A DNA stretch of 64,000 nt from the NCBI GenBank assembly GCA_020161695.1, contig JAIUOO010000009.1, forward strand, positions 97,510-161,509. The letters are read 5' to 3'. The position numbers and the translations under genes were made by a program. Positions 8,406 to 17,473 of the stretch are shown here, one piece after another. The notes beneath the pieces are model-generated. The model was not told the origin of the DNA. It saw only the letters and a list, made by a program, of their open reading frames with translations, and made no database searches. Position 1 is the stretch's first letter. The number at the start of each line of letters is the position of its first letter. The DNA comes from Pseudomonadota bacterium (GTDB lineage Bacteria; Pseudomonadota; Alphaproteobacteria; Rhizobiales; Phreatobacteraceae).

Positions 8406-9779
8406 CTATCTCCCAAACGGCACGTAGGCGGCCTCGCCCATGATGCGATCGACCGAGGCGGCCAGCTCGACCATGCGCTGGCGGCGCACGGCCTCGGGGA
8501 AGACCAGCTTGCCGTCCTTCTTCCTGACGACGCCGTCGATCAGCACGGTGTGGACGTTGCCCTGGTTTGCCTGTTCGACGATGGAGAGCACGGGATCGTG
8601 GACGGGGAAGAGGTTGAGATCGTTGCCGTCCAGCAGGACGATGTCGGCCTTCTTGCCCGGCGACAGCGTGCCGATGCGGTCAGCGAGACCAAGAGCCTCC
8701 GCGCCGCCGATGGTCGCCCAGGCGAGCGCCTCGCGCGAGCGGATCGGCACCACCGAGAAGGCCGGCTTCCTGTCGCGCGCATTCTCGCGCTGGCAGACGG
8801 AGAGCGCGTAGAGCAGCGCGATCTGCATCTCGCGGAACATCTCTCCTGAAACGCGCGGCTCGACATCGACGCCGAGCGAGCAGGTGCCGCCGAGCGCCTT
8901 GACGCGGCCGACGAGCGGATCGCCGGCATAGCCGCGCAGTTCGGTCTGGACCGTGGCGCAGAAGGTGACGCCCACATCGAACAGACGCTTCAGCTCATCG
9001 TCGGAAAGGTAGTTGCCGTGGACCACGCTGTGATCCGCGCCGACCAGCCCCTCCTCGATGAGCGGATAGTAGCCGCGCGGATCGACCGCGAGTTCCGGAC
9101 GCTTGGTGGCGTGGGTGGATGAGCGCAGGCCCATCTCGCGGGCGAGGCGCAGATTGATCCGCGTCGGCTCCATCTCGGCCCAGTGCGGGCCGGCGACGCC
9201 GAGCGCCATGGTCACCAGTGCACCGTCATCGACGAGGCGCTTGCGGATGTGGGTTACGCGCTCGCGCGGATTGATGCGCTTCTCGAAGGGCTCGACCTTC
9301 TCCCGCTCGGGCGGCAGCTTGCCGGCGCCCATGGTGAAGACCGCGCGGATGCCGGCATCCTGCAGCGCGTCGATGGAGCGCTCGGCCTGCTCGGTCGAAG
9401 TGATGTTGTGGCAGTAGTCGTTGAGCGTGGTGCAGCCGCCGTCGATCTGGTTCAGCGCGCCGATGAGATTGCCGAGATAATTGTCCTCGGGGCCGTACTG
9501 CGTGGCCATGCCGCCGTGCAGGTACTTGAAATATTCGCCGTGCGCCCATTCGCAGCCGATGGCGCGCAGGCCCGTCTGCCAGGTGTGCATGTGGGCGTTG
9601 ACGAGGCCGGGCATGGCGATCATGGCCGGCGCATCGATCACCTCGTCGGCGTCGGCCTCGAGGCTCTTGCCGATGGCGACGATGCGGTCGCCATCGATCA
9701 GGATTTCGGCGTCCTTCAGGTCGCCGACGGCCGGGTCCATGGAGACGATCCAGCCGCATTTGATCAGTTTGGTGGCCAT
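8406..9779 (-). CDS. Amidohydrolase, TRZ/ATZ family, copy 2 of 3
   Basis: A 457-residue COG0402-type amidohydrolase. It has the composite-domain start KCGWIVSMDPAVGDLKDAEI, HMHTWQ metal motif, SVVHGNYLSDDE histidine and SLGVDVEP aspartate, and the usual C-terminal GKKADIVLLDGNDLNLFPV strand. It is closely similar along its whole length to both flanking amidohydrolases, so the three arose by tandem duplication. The ATG at 9779 lies 5 bases after the preceding stop and the gene ends 4 bases before the next start. A deaminase or hydrolase role on an imported heterocycle is likely, the exact substrate unknown. Confidence 0.87.
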   Translation of the reverse strand: MATKLIKCGWIVSMDPAVGDLKDAEILIDGDRIVAIGKSLEADADEVIDAPAMIAMPGLVNAHMHTWQTGLRAIGCEWAHGEYFKYLHGGMATQYGPEDNYLGNLIGALNQIDGGCTTLNDYCHNITSTEQAERSIDALQDAGIRAVFTMGAGKLPPEREKVEPFEKRINPRERVTHIRKRLVDDGALVTMALGVAGPHWAEMEPTRINLRLAREMGLRSSTHATKRPELAVDPRGYYPLIEEGLVGADHSVVHGNYLSDDELKRLFDVGVTFCATVQTELRGYAGDPLVGRVKALGGTCSLGVDVEPRVSGEMFREMQIALLYALSVCQRENARDRKPAFSVVPIRSREALAWATIGGAEALGLADRIGTLSPGKKADIVLLDGNDLNLFPVHDPVLSIVEQANQGNVHTVLIDGVVRKKDGKLVFPEAVRRQRMVELAASVDRIMGEAAYVPFGR

Positions 9780-9784
9780 GGAGA

Positions 9785-11158
9785 TCAGGCCGCCTTCAAC
9801 GTGAAATTGCCGGCGCGCATGATGCGCTCGATCGAAGCGACAAGCTCCGCCTTGCGCTTTGCCAGCACGTCGTCGCGGAACACCCGCTTGCCGCCCTGCT
9901 TCCTGATGACGCCGTCGATGATGACCGTATCGACATTGCCGCCATGGGCCTGGTCGGTGATCGACAGTAGCGGATCGTGAACCGGGAACAGGTTCAGGTC
10001 GTTCGCCCGGAGCATGACGATGTCGGCCTTCTTGCCGGGCGTGATCGAGCCGATCTGGTCCTCCATGCCCATGGCGCGGGCATTGCCGATGGTCGCCCAC
10101 ATCAGCGCCTCGCGCGACTTGATCGGGATCGACTGGAACGGCGGATTGCCGGCCGCCTGATTGTCGCGCAGCGAAGCCCAGCGGGCATGCAGCAGCGCCG
10201 CCTGCATCTCGCGGAACATCTCGCCGGTGACGATGGGTTCCACGTCGATGCCTATGGACGGCATGCCGCCGAACTTCTTCACCCGCAGCGTCACCGGCTC
10301 GGCCGCATGGCCGTGCAGTTCGACCAGCACGGTGCCGGTGATCGAGGCGCCCGCCTCCACCAGCGGCTGCAGTTCCTCATCCTCGATGTAGTTGCCGTGG
10401 ACGAGGTTGTGATCGGGCCCGATGAGACCGGTCTTGACCAGCTTGCCGTAGCCGCCGGGCGCAACCTGATCGGGGATCTTGCGGGTCGCATGCGAGGTCG
10501 ACATCAGGTTCAGCTCGCGGGCGAGCTTCAAATCCTGTTCGGCCACTTCGTAAGTGCCCCAGTGCGGGCCGAGGATGGCCATGGAGAGGGTCACGAGCCG
10601 GTCGTCGGAGGCAAAGCGGCCGTTACGCAGCGCCTCGATGCGGTCGCGCGGATGCGGAACGTGAGTGTAAGGCAATTCGCCCGGCCTGGTCGGCGGCTTG
10701 GCGGTGCCATGGGCGAACAGGGCGCGGATGCCGGACTCCTCCAGCCCGTCCACGGAGCGTTCCGCGTGCTCCAGCGAGGTGATGTTGTGGCACCAGTCCC
10801 AGATGGTGGTGACGCCGCCGTCGATCTGGCCGAGCGCGCCGATCAGGTTGCCGACATAGTTGTCCTCGGGGCCGTAATGGGTCGCGAGATTGGCGTGGAT
10901 GTTCTTGTGGTAGTCCGGCCCCAGCCATTCCGAACCGATGGCGCGCAGGCCCGCCTGCCAGGTGTGGATATGGGCGTCGATCAGGCCCGGCATGACGATC
11001 TTGTCGCGGGCATCGATCACCTCGTCGGCATCGGCCTCGATGCCCTTGCCGGCGGCGACGATGCGGCTGCCCTCGATCAGGATGCGCGCGCCCTTGTGGT
11101 CGCCGACCTTGTCGTCCATCGAGACGAGCCAGCCGCACTCGATCAGAGTCCGTTTCAT
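9785..11158 (-). CDS. Amidohydrolase, TRZ/ATZ family, copy 1 of 3
   Basis: A 457-residue member of the same amidohydrolase group, nearest to the ABC importer genes. Motifs: HIHTWQ for the first metal ligands, NLVHGNYIEDEE for the later histidine, SIGIDVEP for the aspartate, and PGKKADIVMLRANDLNLFP near the end. It is 62 bases downstream of the permease gene and 5 bases upstream of the second copy. Three paralogues in one operon suggest consecutive deaminations of one substrate or a small family of analogues; this is inference. Confidence 0.88.
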   Translation of the reverse strand: MKRTLIECGWLVSMDDKVGDHKGARILIEGSRIVAAGKGIEADADEVIDARDKIVMPGLIDAHIHTWQAGLRAIGSEWLGPDYHKNIHANLATHYGPEDNYVGNLIGALGQIDGGVTTIWDWCHNITSLEHAERSVDGLEESGIRALFAHGTAKPPTRPGELPYTHVPHPRDRIEALRNGRFASDDRLVTLSMAILGPHWGTYEVAEQDLKLARELNLMSTSHATRKIPDQVAPGGYGKLVKTGLIGPDHNLVHGNYIEDEELQPLVEAGASITGTVLVELHGHAAEPVTLRVKKFGGMPSIGIDVEPIVTGEMFREMQAALLHARWASLRDNQAAGNPPFQSIPIKSREALMWATIGNARAMGMEDQIGSITPGKKADIVMLRANDLNLFPVHDPLLSITDQAHGGNVDTVIIDGVIRKQGGKRVFRDDVLAKRKAELVASIERIMRAGNFTLKAA

Positions 11159-11220
11159 GGGAACTTCTCCCGGGCCGTCAGGCGGCCCTCTATCCAGTTG
11201 GTCGGATCAGCGGGCGCGGA

Positions 11221-12045
11221 TCAGTTGGCGCGCCAGCGGTTGACGAGGCCGCCGAGCCGGTCCTGGCCCTTGGTCAGCAGGATGCCGAGCACGGCCAGCA
11301 GCAGCAGGATCGCGAAGACCTGGCCGGTCTCGAGCACCTGGCCGGCGGCCTGCAGCTTGGCGCCGAGGCCGTAGCGGGCCGTCTGCATCTCGGCCGCGAC
11401 CACCAGGATGATCGAGATGCCCAGCGCGAGGCGCAGGCCGCCGAAGATGGCGGGGATCGCCGCCGGCAGCACGACCTTACGCTGGATCTGCACCGTGTTC
11501 GCGCCGAGGTCGCGAGCCGCGAGGATCAGGCCCTCGTCGCACTGGCGCACGCCGATGATCGTGTTGACGAGGATCGGGAAGATGCAGCCGAGCGCGGACA
11601 GCGCGATCTGGAACGAGTTGCCGGTGCCGAGCCAGATGACCAGCAGCGGCACGAGGGCGATCTTCGGCACGGGATAGAGCGCGGCGACGAAGATGTCGGC
11701 GATCGCATAGATGCGCTTCGACATGCCCATCAGCAGGCCGAGGCCGATGCCGACGAAGGCGGCGAGGAAGAAGCCGCCGAAGATGCGATAGAGCGTCAGG
11801 CCGAGGTCGTAGACGAGACCCTTGGTCGCGAACAGGTCGTAGAGCGTGACGACGACCACTGAGGGACGCGGCAGGAACAGTTCGGGGATGGAGCCGAACA
11901 TGACGGAGACTTCCCAGAACACCAGGAAGCAGGCCATGGCGACGGGGCCATACCACCAGGTATCGTCGCGCAGACGCTCGTCAGCCTGCGGCGGGGATGC
12001 GGGCTTCTCGGCCTGGAAAGCGATTGAGCGGTTCACGTCGGTCAT
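11221..12045 (-). CDS. ABC importer permease, SsuC/TauC type
   Basis: A 274-residue inner membrane permease with about six hydrophobic segments. The cytoplasmic EAA-type loop reads LAARDLGANTVQIQ followed by VLPAAIPAIFGGLRLALG, as in sulfonate, nitrate and pyrimidine-precursor importers. It lies 12 bases after the ATPase gene and before the three amidohydrolases, so it most likely imports their substrate. The family covers sulfonates, taurine, nitrate, hydroxypyrimidines and phthalate-like acids; substrate assignment rests on the neighbouring hydrolases and favours a nitrogen heterocycle. Confidence 0.9.
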   Translation of the reverse strand: MTDVNRSIAFQAEKPASPPQADERLRDDTWWYGPVAMACFLVFWEVSVMFGSIPELFLPRPSVVVVTLYDLFATKGLVYDLGLTLYRIFGGFFLAAFVGIGLGLLMGMSKRIYAIADIFVAALYPVPKIALVPLLVIWLGTGNSFQIALSALGCIFPILVNTIIGVRQCDEGLILAARDLGANTVQIQRKVVLPAAIPAIFGGLRLALGISIILVVAAEMQTARYGLGAKLQAAGQVLETGQVFAILLLLAVLGILLTKGQDRLGGLVNRWRAN

Positions 12046-12057
12046 GATCGCAAGCCT

Positions 12058-12858
12058 TCAGTTCATCATCGACTTGCGGACTTCGTCGCGCAGCAGCCCA
12101 TAGATCTCGGAGAACAGCTCGCCGAAGCGCTTGTCGTTCTGCACGTCGATGCCGCGCGGGCGCGGCAGATCGACATCGAGGCTGGCGGCGATCTTGCCGG
12201 GGCGCGCCGTCATCACCACCACGTGGTCGCCGAGGAAGATCGCTTCCTCGATCGAGTGGGTGATCAGGATGACCGTCTTGGCACTCTTCTCGACAAGGCT
12301 GGACAACTGCTCCTGCAGGTAGAGCCGCGTCTGCGCGTCGAGCGCGCCGAAGGGCTCGTCGAGGAACAGGATGTCCGGCGACATCACCATGCCTCGGGCA
12401 AGGCCCACGCGCTGCTTCATGCCGCCGGAGAGCTGACCGGGATAGTGATTCTCGAAGCCCGAGAGCTCGACCGACTTGATGGCGTCCATCGCCTTCTCGC
12501 GGCGTTCGGCCTTAGACACACCCTGCAGCTCCATGCCGAAGGCGACATTGTCCACGACGGTCCGCCAGGGCAGCAGGTTGAAGGACTGCCAGACGGTGGC
12601 CATGCGCGGCGCATCGCCCGGCGTCAGGGCGCCCGCGCCGTTCCCATAGAGGAACTTCACGTCGCCCTGGCTCGCCTTGACGAGGCCGCGCATGATGAGA
12701 AGGAGCGTCGACTTTCCGCAGCCCGATGGCCCGACGATTGAGGTTACCTTGCCGGCCGGGAACCGGCAGGTCACGTCGGTGAGCGCCGTGGTCGGCGGCC
12801 GCGTCCTGGAGAGGAAGCGGTGCGACAGGCCCTCGATGGAAATTGCCTCGAACTGCAT
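12058..12858 (-). CDS. ABC importer ATP-binding subunit, SsuB/TauB type
   Basis: A 266-residue ATPase with Walker A GPSGCGKST, signature LSGGMKQR, Walker B ILFLDEPFGALD and switch histidine ITHS. It pairs with the permease 12 bases downstream and the binding protein 44 bases upstream. The start chosen is ATG 12858 (MQFEAIS); the frame is open upstream through the binding-protein gene but that part is a shadow. An unusually long opening (SHRFLSRTRPPTTALTDV) before the first strand is seen, otherwise it is a standard subunit. Confidence 0.9.
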   Translation of the reverse strand: MQFEAISIEGLSHRFLSRTRPPTTALTDVTCRFPAGKVTSIVGPSGCGKSTLLLIMRGLVKASQGDVKFLYGNGAGALTPGDAPRMATVWQSFNLLPWRTVVDNVAFGMELQGVSKAERREKAMDAIKSVELSGFENHYPGQLSGGMKQRVGLARGMVMSPDILFLDEPFGALDAQTRLYLQEQLSSLVEKSAKTVILITHSIEEAIFLGDHVVVMTARPGKIAASLDVDLPRPRGIDVQNDKRFGELFSEIYGLLRDEVRKSMMN

Positions 12859-12902
12859 CGTGAAAACGCGCCTCCCAGCGCGATGAAAGGACTGCCGCGG
12901 GA

Positions 12903-13961
12903 TCAGATGAAGGGGTTCTTGTCGTCGAGACGCTTCTTTGCCTCGCGGATCACGCGGTCGTCGAAGATCTGGTCCTCGGGCACCATGCGCTGCAGGAGGT
13001 CGGTCTTCTCGTGCCAGAACTTCTGCTGTCCGAGGATGGACGGCATGTTCGGCAGCCCGTCGACGGTCATGTAGGTCCAGCGCTGGCGCGTGGAGTTGAT
13101 GACCTCCGGCGTCAGGCCGGTGCCCTCGGCCATGATCTTGAGGACTTCCGGATTGCCGGTGCGGGCGGCGTCCATGAAGTCGATGTTGCCCTGCATGATC
13201 GCCATGGAGAAGCGGACCGCGGCGGAGTGCTTCTCGCGCAGGAATTTCTCGCTGGCGACGGAGCAGGCCAGCACGAAGTCGGGGGCGATCTCGTCGCTCC
13301 AGGTGGCGATCTTGCCGACGCCGCGGTTCTGGGCGGCATAGGCGCCCGGCAGCGGCATGTTGAGGATGTCGATGCGGTTCTGCTGCATCAGCGGCAGGCT
13401 GACCTGCGGCGACATGCCCCAGTTCCAGTCGGCGTCCTCGAACTTCAGGCCGGCGCGCTCGAGGCCCACCGTGTGCAGGTAGTGCGCAACGCTGCCGCGC
13501 GAGGAAATGCCGATCTTGGCGCCCTTGGCGAACTTGTAGCCATCGACGGTGCGGAAGCCCTTCTCCCACATCTCGTTGGAGACCATGATCGAGTTGGAGC
13601 CCCAGCCCGGCGCTTCGCGGCCACGCTCGAAAAAGAGGCGCAGGCCCGCACCCTTCGACATGAGATTGAACAGGCCCGCCGAGAGCGTCGCGCCGGTGAT
13701 GTCCAGCTCGCCCGCGGCAAGCGCCGGCATCGACAGCGAACCATCGACATGGCTGGTCGGGACGATCTCGATGTTCAGTTTCTTGAAGTAGCCCTTCGCC
13801 TGGGCGATGTAGTAGGGGCCGGCCGAAATATAGGGCGCGAAGCCCATGCGGATGCGCGCGGGCTCCATGAAATCGGACTGCGCCATGACCTGGGGCGCTG
13901 CGAGAAAGGTGGCGCCCGCGGCCGATGCCTGAACGAATCCGCGCCTCGTGAACGTCGTCAT
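12903..13961 (-). CDS. ABC importer binding protein, NMT1/THI5-like
   Basis: A 352-residue periplasmic binding protein. It starts with a Tat-type signal (TRRGFVQASAAGATF, cut near VMA), then the NMT1/THI5 fold opening RIRMGFAPYISAGPYYIAQAKG. This family binds thiamine precursors, hydroxypyrimidines, sulfonates and similar small molecules. The ATG at 13961 has AGGGGAG about 7 bases upstream; ATGs further upstream (to 14030) lie in the operator region and are unlikely. It is the first gene of the six-gene importer/amidohydrolase operon. Confidence 0.88.
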   Translation of the reverse strand: MTTFTRRGFVQASAAGATFLAAPQVMAQSDFMEPARIRMGFAPYISAGPYYIAQAKGYFKKLNIEIVPTSHVDGSLSMPALAAGELDITGATLSAGLFNLMSKGAGLRLFFERGREAPGWGSNSIMVSNEMWEKGFRTVDGYKFAKGAKIGISSRGSVAHYLHTVGLERAGLKFEDADWNWGMSPQVSLPLMQQNRIDILNMPLPGAYAAQNRGVGKIATWSDEIAPDFVLACSVASEKFLREKHSAAVRFSMAIMQGNIDFMDAARTGNPEVLKIMAEGTGLTPEVINSTRQRWTYMTVDGLPNMPSILGQQKFWHEKTDLLQRMVPEDQIFDDRVIREAKKRLDDKNPFI

Positions 13962-14004
13962 GCCCATTCTCCCCTTTCTGTCGCCCATAGGCTGATGACC
14001 CATC

Positions 14005-14031
14005 ATGCAAACGATTGCATAGAATTGCAAT
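14005..14031. promoter_or_regulatory. Overlapping TTGCA inverted repeats, LacI-family-type operator candidate
   Basis: ATGCAAAC|GATTGCAT at 14005-14020 is a near-perfect palindrome around a central CG, the layout of LacI/PurR-family operators. A second, overlapping repeat pairs ATTGCA (14014-14019) with TGCAAT (14026-14031). They lie 44-70 bases upstream of the binding-protein start and so are placed to control the importer/amidohydrolase operon. The rest of the 317-base stretch 13962-14278 holds no gene; its far end is the tail of the upstream VWA gene. No LacI-type gene is in the window, so the regulator is inferred. Confidence 0.45.
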
Positions 14032-14278
14032 GCGTCGTTTCGACCCGAGCCTTGCGTCTGCTGCAGTCAAGCAAATCGCGCGCCGGATGCCTTGCTGGAC
14101 GGTGACGGAGAGGTTCGCCCGCAGGCATTGCCCTTCATGGCAATGCCTCGGCAGGCAGCGATGCGCCTGTCACTTTTGCCGGCGACCGGTCGCAACCTTT
14201 GCCGCCGAGGAGGCGTCGCGTCGCTGACGGTGCCGTCAACGAACGCAGCGGGCCCGTGGCTTCGAAGGAGCTTGCGGC

Positions 14279-15721
14279 TCAGCGGGTCAGGCGCACGTTC
14301 TGAAGCGACTGGGCGATGTTCTTGAACACTTCCTGCAGCGACGTGCGGTCGGTCGCGTCGAAGGCGTGGGCCGACGAGCTCGCACAGCTGCGCATCGCCG
14401 TCCGCGCCGTCGGATCAGTGATGTCGAAGGCGATCGTGTAGATCTCGATCTGCTGCGACTTGGCGTAGGTGCAGATCGCGTCCATGTCGGAATAGGTCTG
14501 CGCAAGCTGCTTGGCCTGATTGTTCGTATTGCCGTTGAAGGCGACGTGGCGTCCGTCGGAGGCACGGAATTGCAGCGTGTTGGCGCCATCCGTCATCAGC
14601 ACCATCACCTTGCGGGGACGGCGGTTCTGGGAATCGTAGGGTCGCCCCTCGGAGAACGGCGCGGTGGGCGAGAGGACATTGACGCCCCAGATCAGGCCGC
14701 CCGGAATATAGGTCGACGGCTTGTAGCCGCCGACATTGACCACCATGCCGCGGATCGCTGCCGTCACCGTCGACGGGCTGGTCGAGAGCGGGATGATCGG
14801 GTTGAGGCAGTTCTGGCTGGTGGCCAGATAGCCCGGATAGGGCGTTGAGGGCTGGGCATCGGTCAGGCGCAGCGTGCCGCTGGTGCGCGAGCCGACGCAG
14901 CCGTACCAGCGATAGCGCGTGGTGCCCCCTCCCGAGCATGACTCGTAGGGAGGGACTGTCTGCTCGGTGCAGGTCGATGGCGTGCAGTCATAGGTCTCGA
15001 CGTTGCCGTCGATCGTCCGCGTGCAGGTCTTGGCAGGCCCCCTGATGCAGACGGAGCGCGTCGTCTTGGTGACGCACGTGCGCTGCGACGTCACGTCGTA
15101 ATCGGCGGGGACCGAAACCCAGGTCGCGTTGCGATTGGCGGTCCCGACATTGACGTAATCGGCATAGGGCACGACGCCGATCTTCACGTCGACCGAGGGA
15201 TCGCGCCACAGCGTGGTGACGAGTTCCGCAGCGGAATCCTTGAGCGCGGCCAGTTTGGAGCCCGACATGGACCATGTGTTGTCGAGGACGAGGACGAGTT
15301 CGGTGGAACCGTTCAGCGCCCTGATCGAATTGGCCGTGACGCGATAGCCAAGCTGGCTGTAACCGGCCAACTGCATGAAGGCGGGGCTGATCGAACCCTC
15401 GGCGATCAGCGTGACCTCGCGCTTGGTCGTGTCGTAGCGAAAGGTTGTGATCCGCGTCGCGTCGGCGTTGGTGCCGGTCGTGTTGGCCCGCAGGTAATTG
15501 GTGGCGACAACACTCATCGAGGCTTCGGTCTCGATCCGCGAAGCCGCAGCGGCAAGAGCGGCAGCGTCGGCGGCCGCCTGGGCAGCAGCCTGCGCTGCCG
15601 ACAAGCGAGCGTAATCGACGCCAGCGCCGACCAACAGCATGATCGGAATGATCGCGATACCGAACAGGATCGCAACGACGCCCGATTCCTGCTTGCGGAA
15701 GCGGTGAAGGATCGAAGCCAT
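14279..15721 (-). CDS. Tad/TadG-like pilus-associated protein with von Willebrand A domain
   Basis: A 480-residue secreted or membrane-anchored protein. Residues about 5-55 are a Tad-type segment (a KQESGVVAILFGIAIIP prepilin-like membrane helix followed by an alanine-rich amphipathic helix). A VWA domain starts at ELVLVLDNTWSMSGSK, where the metal site reads DxTxS in place of DxSxS, and continues through VMVLMTDGANT. A cysteine-rich insertion sits in the middle (about 240-310). Such proteins accompany Flp/Tad pili, but no other tad gene is nearby. ATG 15721 has CGGGGA 8 bases upstream; ATG 15730 is the alternative. Confidence 0.82.
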   Translation of the reverse strand: MASILHRFRKQESGVVAILFGIAIIPIMLLVGAGVDYARLSAAQAAAQAAADAAALAAAASRIETEASMSVVATNYLRANTTGTNADATRITTFRYDTTKREVTLIAEGSISPAFMQLAGYSQLGYRVTANSIRALNGSTELVLVLDNTWSMSGSKLAALKDSAAELVTTLWRDPSVDVKIGVVPYADYVNVGTANRNATWVSVPADYDVTSQRTCVTKTTRSVCIRGPAKTCTRTIDGNVETYDCTPSTCTEQTVPPYESCSGGGTTRYRWYGCVGSRTSGTLRLTDAQPSTPYPGYLATSQNCLNPIIPLSTSPSTVTAAIRGMVVNVGGYKPSTYIPGGLIWGVNVLSPTAPFSEGRPYDSQNRRPRKVMVLMTDGANTLQFRASDGRHVAFNGNTNNQAKQLAQTYSDMDAICTYAKSQQIEIYTIAFDITDPTARTAMRSCASSSAHAFDATDRTSLQEVFKNIAQSLQNVRLTR

Positions 15722-15898
15722 CGTGAACATCCCCGAGCGAACGATGGCCCACTCTCGGAGATGTTTGTTTAAAATTACAGAATCAGATGCGTCACCATGA
15801 TACCGCTTTGCATGCTTTACTTGCCATTCCTCTGCGTCTTCGCGTCGCGCATCAGGCCCACGGGGTGAGCCCAATGACGCGGCGGCGGCGCTGCCGGA

Positions 15899-16669
15899 TC
15901 AGCCCCGCAGGAACGCGATCAGCTCCGCGTTGAACGGGTCCGGCGACGTCGCCGAGAAGCCGTGACCACCGCTCTCCACCATCCACAGCCGCGCGTTCGG
16001 CAGGCCGTCGGCAAGACGCTGCGAAGCGGTCCACGGCACGAGGACATCGTCGCGTGACGCGACGACGAGAGTCTGGTGCGGGATGGCCCGCAGTTCGTCG
16101 GCCATGTCGAAGGCGAGCAGCGCGGCGATGCGCTTCTCGATCGTGTCGGCGCCCTGGAAATGGTCGATGCCGTGCCGCACCTCGGCATCGACCGCATCGG
16201 CATTGGCCGAGAGCCAGGCGGCCGAATAGAGAAAGATCGGCTGGGCGTTGACATAGGCCTCGACGCCGACGTGCCGGAGCAGGTTGAGCCGCATGGCGAA
16301 GCAGCGCGCGGTGTGCGAATCGGCCGCGGCCCAGGCGTTGACCGGCACGAGCTTGCGCACGCGCGCGGGCGCGCGACGCGCGAGCTTCAGGCCGACAATG
16401 CCGCCGAGCGCGTGGCCGACGAAATGACAGCTGCCGATGCCGCGCGCATCGAGGATCTCGACCACGTCATCGGCCATGGCCTCAATCGAGTAGCCGTCGG
16501 GCAGCGGCTCCCGGCTGCCGCCGGTTCCGCGCTGGTCATAGACGACGACGTGGAAATGTTCGGCCAGCGCCGCGATCTGCGGACGCCAGAACGCGCCGGC
16601 GCCGCCGAGGCCCGCCGACATGACAACGCACTCCCTGTCGGGCGAGCCAAAGCTCTCGTGATGCAGCAT
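15899..16669 (-). CDS. rutD: RutD-like alpha/beta hydrolase with Ala at the nucleophile position
   Basis: A 256-residue alpha/beta hydrolase matching Escherichia coli RutD in its distinctive stretches: VGHALGG, VNAWAAADSHTARCF, and NAQPIFLYSAAWL. The nucleophile elbow reads G-H-A-L-G (A87), as it does in RutD itself, so serine catalysis is not expected. RutD speeds breakdown of aminoacrylate or its hydrolysis product in uracil catabolism. The histidine (GGHGFSATS) and aspartate region (ASRDDVLVPW) are kept. It is the last gene of the LysR-headed Rut-like operon, 15 bases after the ATPase gene. Confidence 0.85.
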   Translation of the reverse strand: MLHHESFGSPDRECVVMSAGLGGAGAFWRPQIAALAEHFHVVVYDQRGTGGSREPLPDGYSIEAMADDVVEILDARGIGSCHFVGHALGGIVGLKLARRAPARVRKLVPVNAWAAADSHTARCFAMRLNLLRHVGVEAYVNAQPIFLYSAAWLSANADAVDAEVRHGIDHFQGADTIEKRIAALLAFDMADELRAIPHQTLVVASRDDVLVPWTASQRLADGLPNARLWMVESGGHGFSATSPDPFNAELIAFLRG

Positions 16670-16684
16670 CGCGATATCCGCCCG

Positions 16685-17473
16685 TCAGGCCGCAAGCTCG
16701 ATGCCGAGCTCGGACCAGATCGTCTCGAAGAGCTGGTTGAAGCGCGGCAGCGTGCGGATCTTCAGCGGGTGCCGCAGTTCCGGCGCGATATCGACCCGGT
16801 GCACCGACTTCACGCGGCCCGGACGGCTGGTGATCACGACGATCCGGTCGGCCATGGTGATGGCCTCGCCCACGTCGTGGGTGACGAGCACGACGCTGCA
16901 CTGCCGCTCGCGGATGATGCGCATCACGTCCGATTGCAGGATGAGGCGCGTCTGGCTGTCGAGTGCCGAGAACGGCTCGTCAAGCAGGATCACCTCGGGG
17001 GAGAAGGCCAGCGTCCGCATGAACGCGACGCGCTGGCGCATGCCGCCCGACAGAGCCGACGGATAGGCGTCCTCGAAGCCCTTGAGGCCATAGGCCTCGA
17101 TCAGGGCCTGGGCGATGCCGGCTGCCTCGCGCGAGGGCGTGCCGCGTACCTCGAGGCCGATGGTGACGTTGTCGCGCACCGTGCGCCAGGGCAGGAGCAG
17201 GTCCTTCTGGAGCATGTAGCCGACATGACCGGTCGCGTCGTGGACCGGGACACCGTCGACCGCGATGTCGCCGCGCGTCGGCTTCAACAGGCCGGCGATG
17301 ATGTTGAACAGGGTTGTCTTGCCGCAGCCGGACGGGCCGACGATGGCGACTACCTCGCCCCGGCCCACCTCGAAGCTGATGTCGGCGATGGCCGTCACCG
17401 CCTCGGGCGTGTCGGGATTGAAGGTCATCCCGACATTGGCGGCCTGCAGGACGGTCGCGGATTCATGCGGCAT
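16685..17473 (-). CDS. ABC importer ATP-binding subunit, SsuB/TauB type
   Basis: A 262-residue ATPase with Walker A GPSGCGKTT, signature LSGGMRQR, Walker B VILLDEPFSALD and switch histidine VTHD. The ATG at 17473 lies 6 bases after GGGAGG; this start overlaps the end of the preceding hydrolase gene by 11 bases. It serves the permease encoded two genes upstream. It is distinct from, but homologous to, the ATPase of the amidohydrolase operon at 12-13 kb. Confidence 0.9.
   Translation of the reverse strand: MPHESATVLQAANVGMTFNPDTPEAVTAIADISFEVGRGEVVAIVGPSGCGKTTLFNIIAGLLKPTRGDIAVDGVPVHDATGHVGYMLQKDLLLPWRTVRDNVTIGLEVRGTPSREAAGIAQALIEAYGLKGFEDAYPSALSGGMRQRVAFMRTLAFSPEVILLDEPFSALDSQTRLILQSDVMRIIRERQCSVVLVTHDVGEAITMADRIVVITSRPGRVKSVHRVDIAPELRHPLKIRTLPRFNQLFETIWSELGIELAA

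Noticed and set aside
5915..8443. 842-residue plus-strand frame across the LLM gene and an amidohydrolase
   Set aside because: It crosses a well-supported gene in another frame and an oppositely directed gene; composition is noise.
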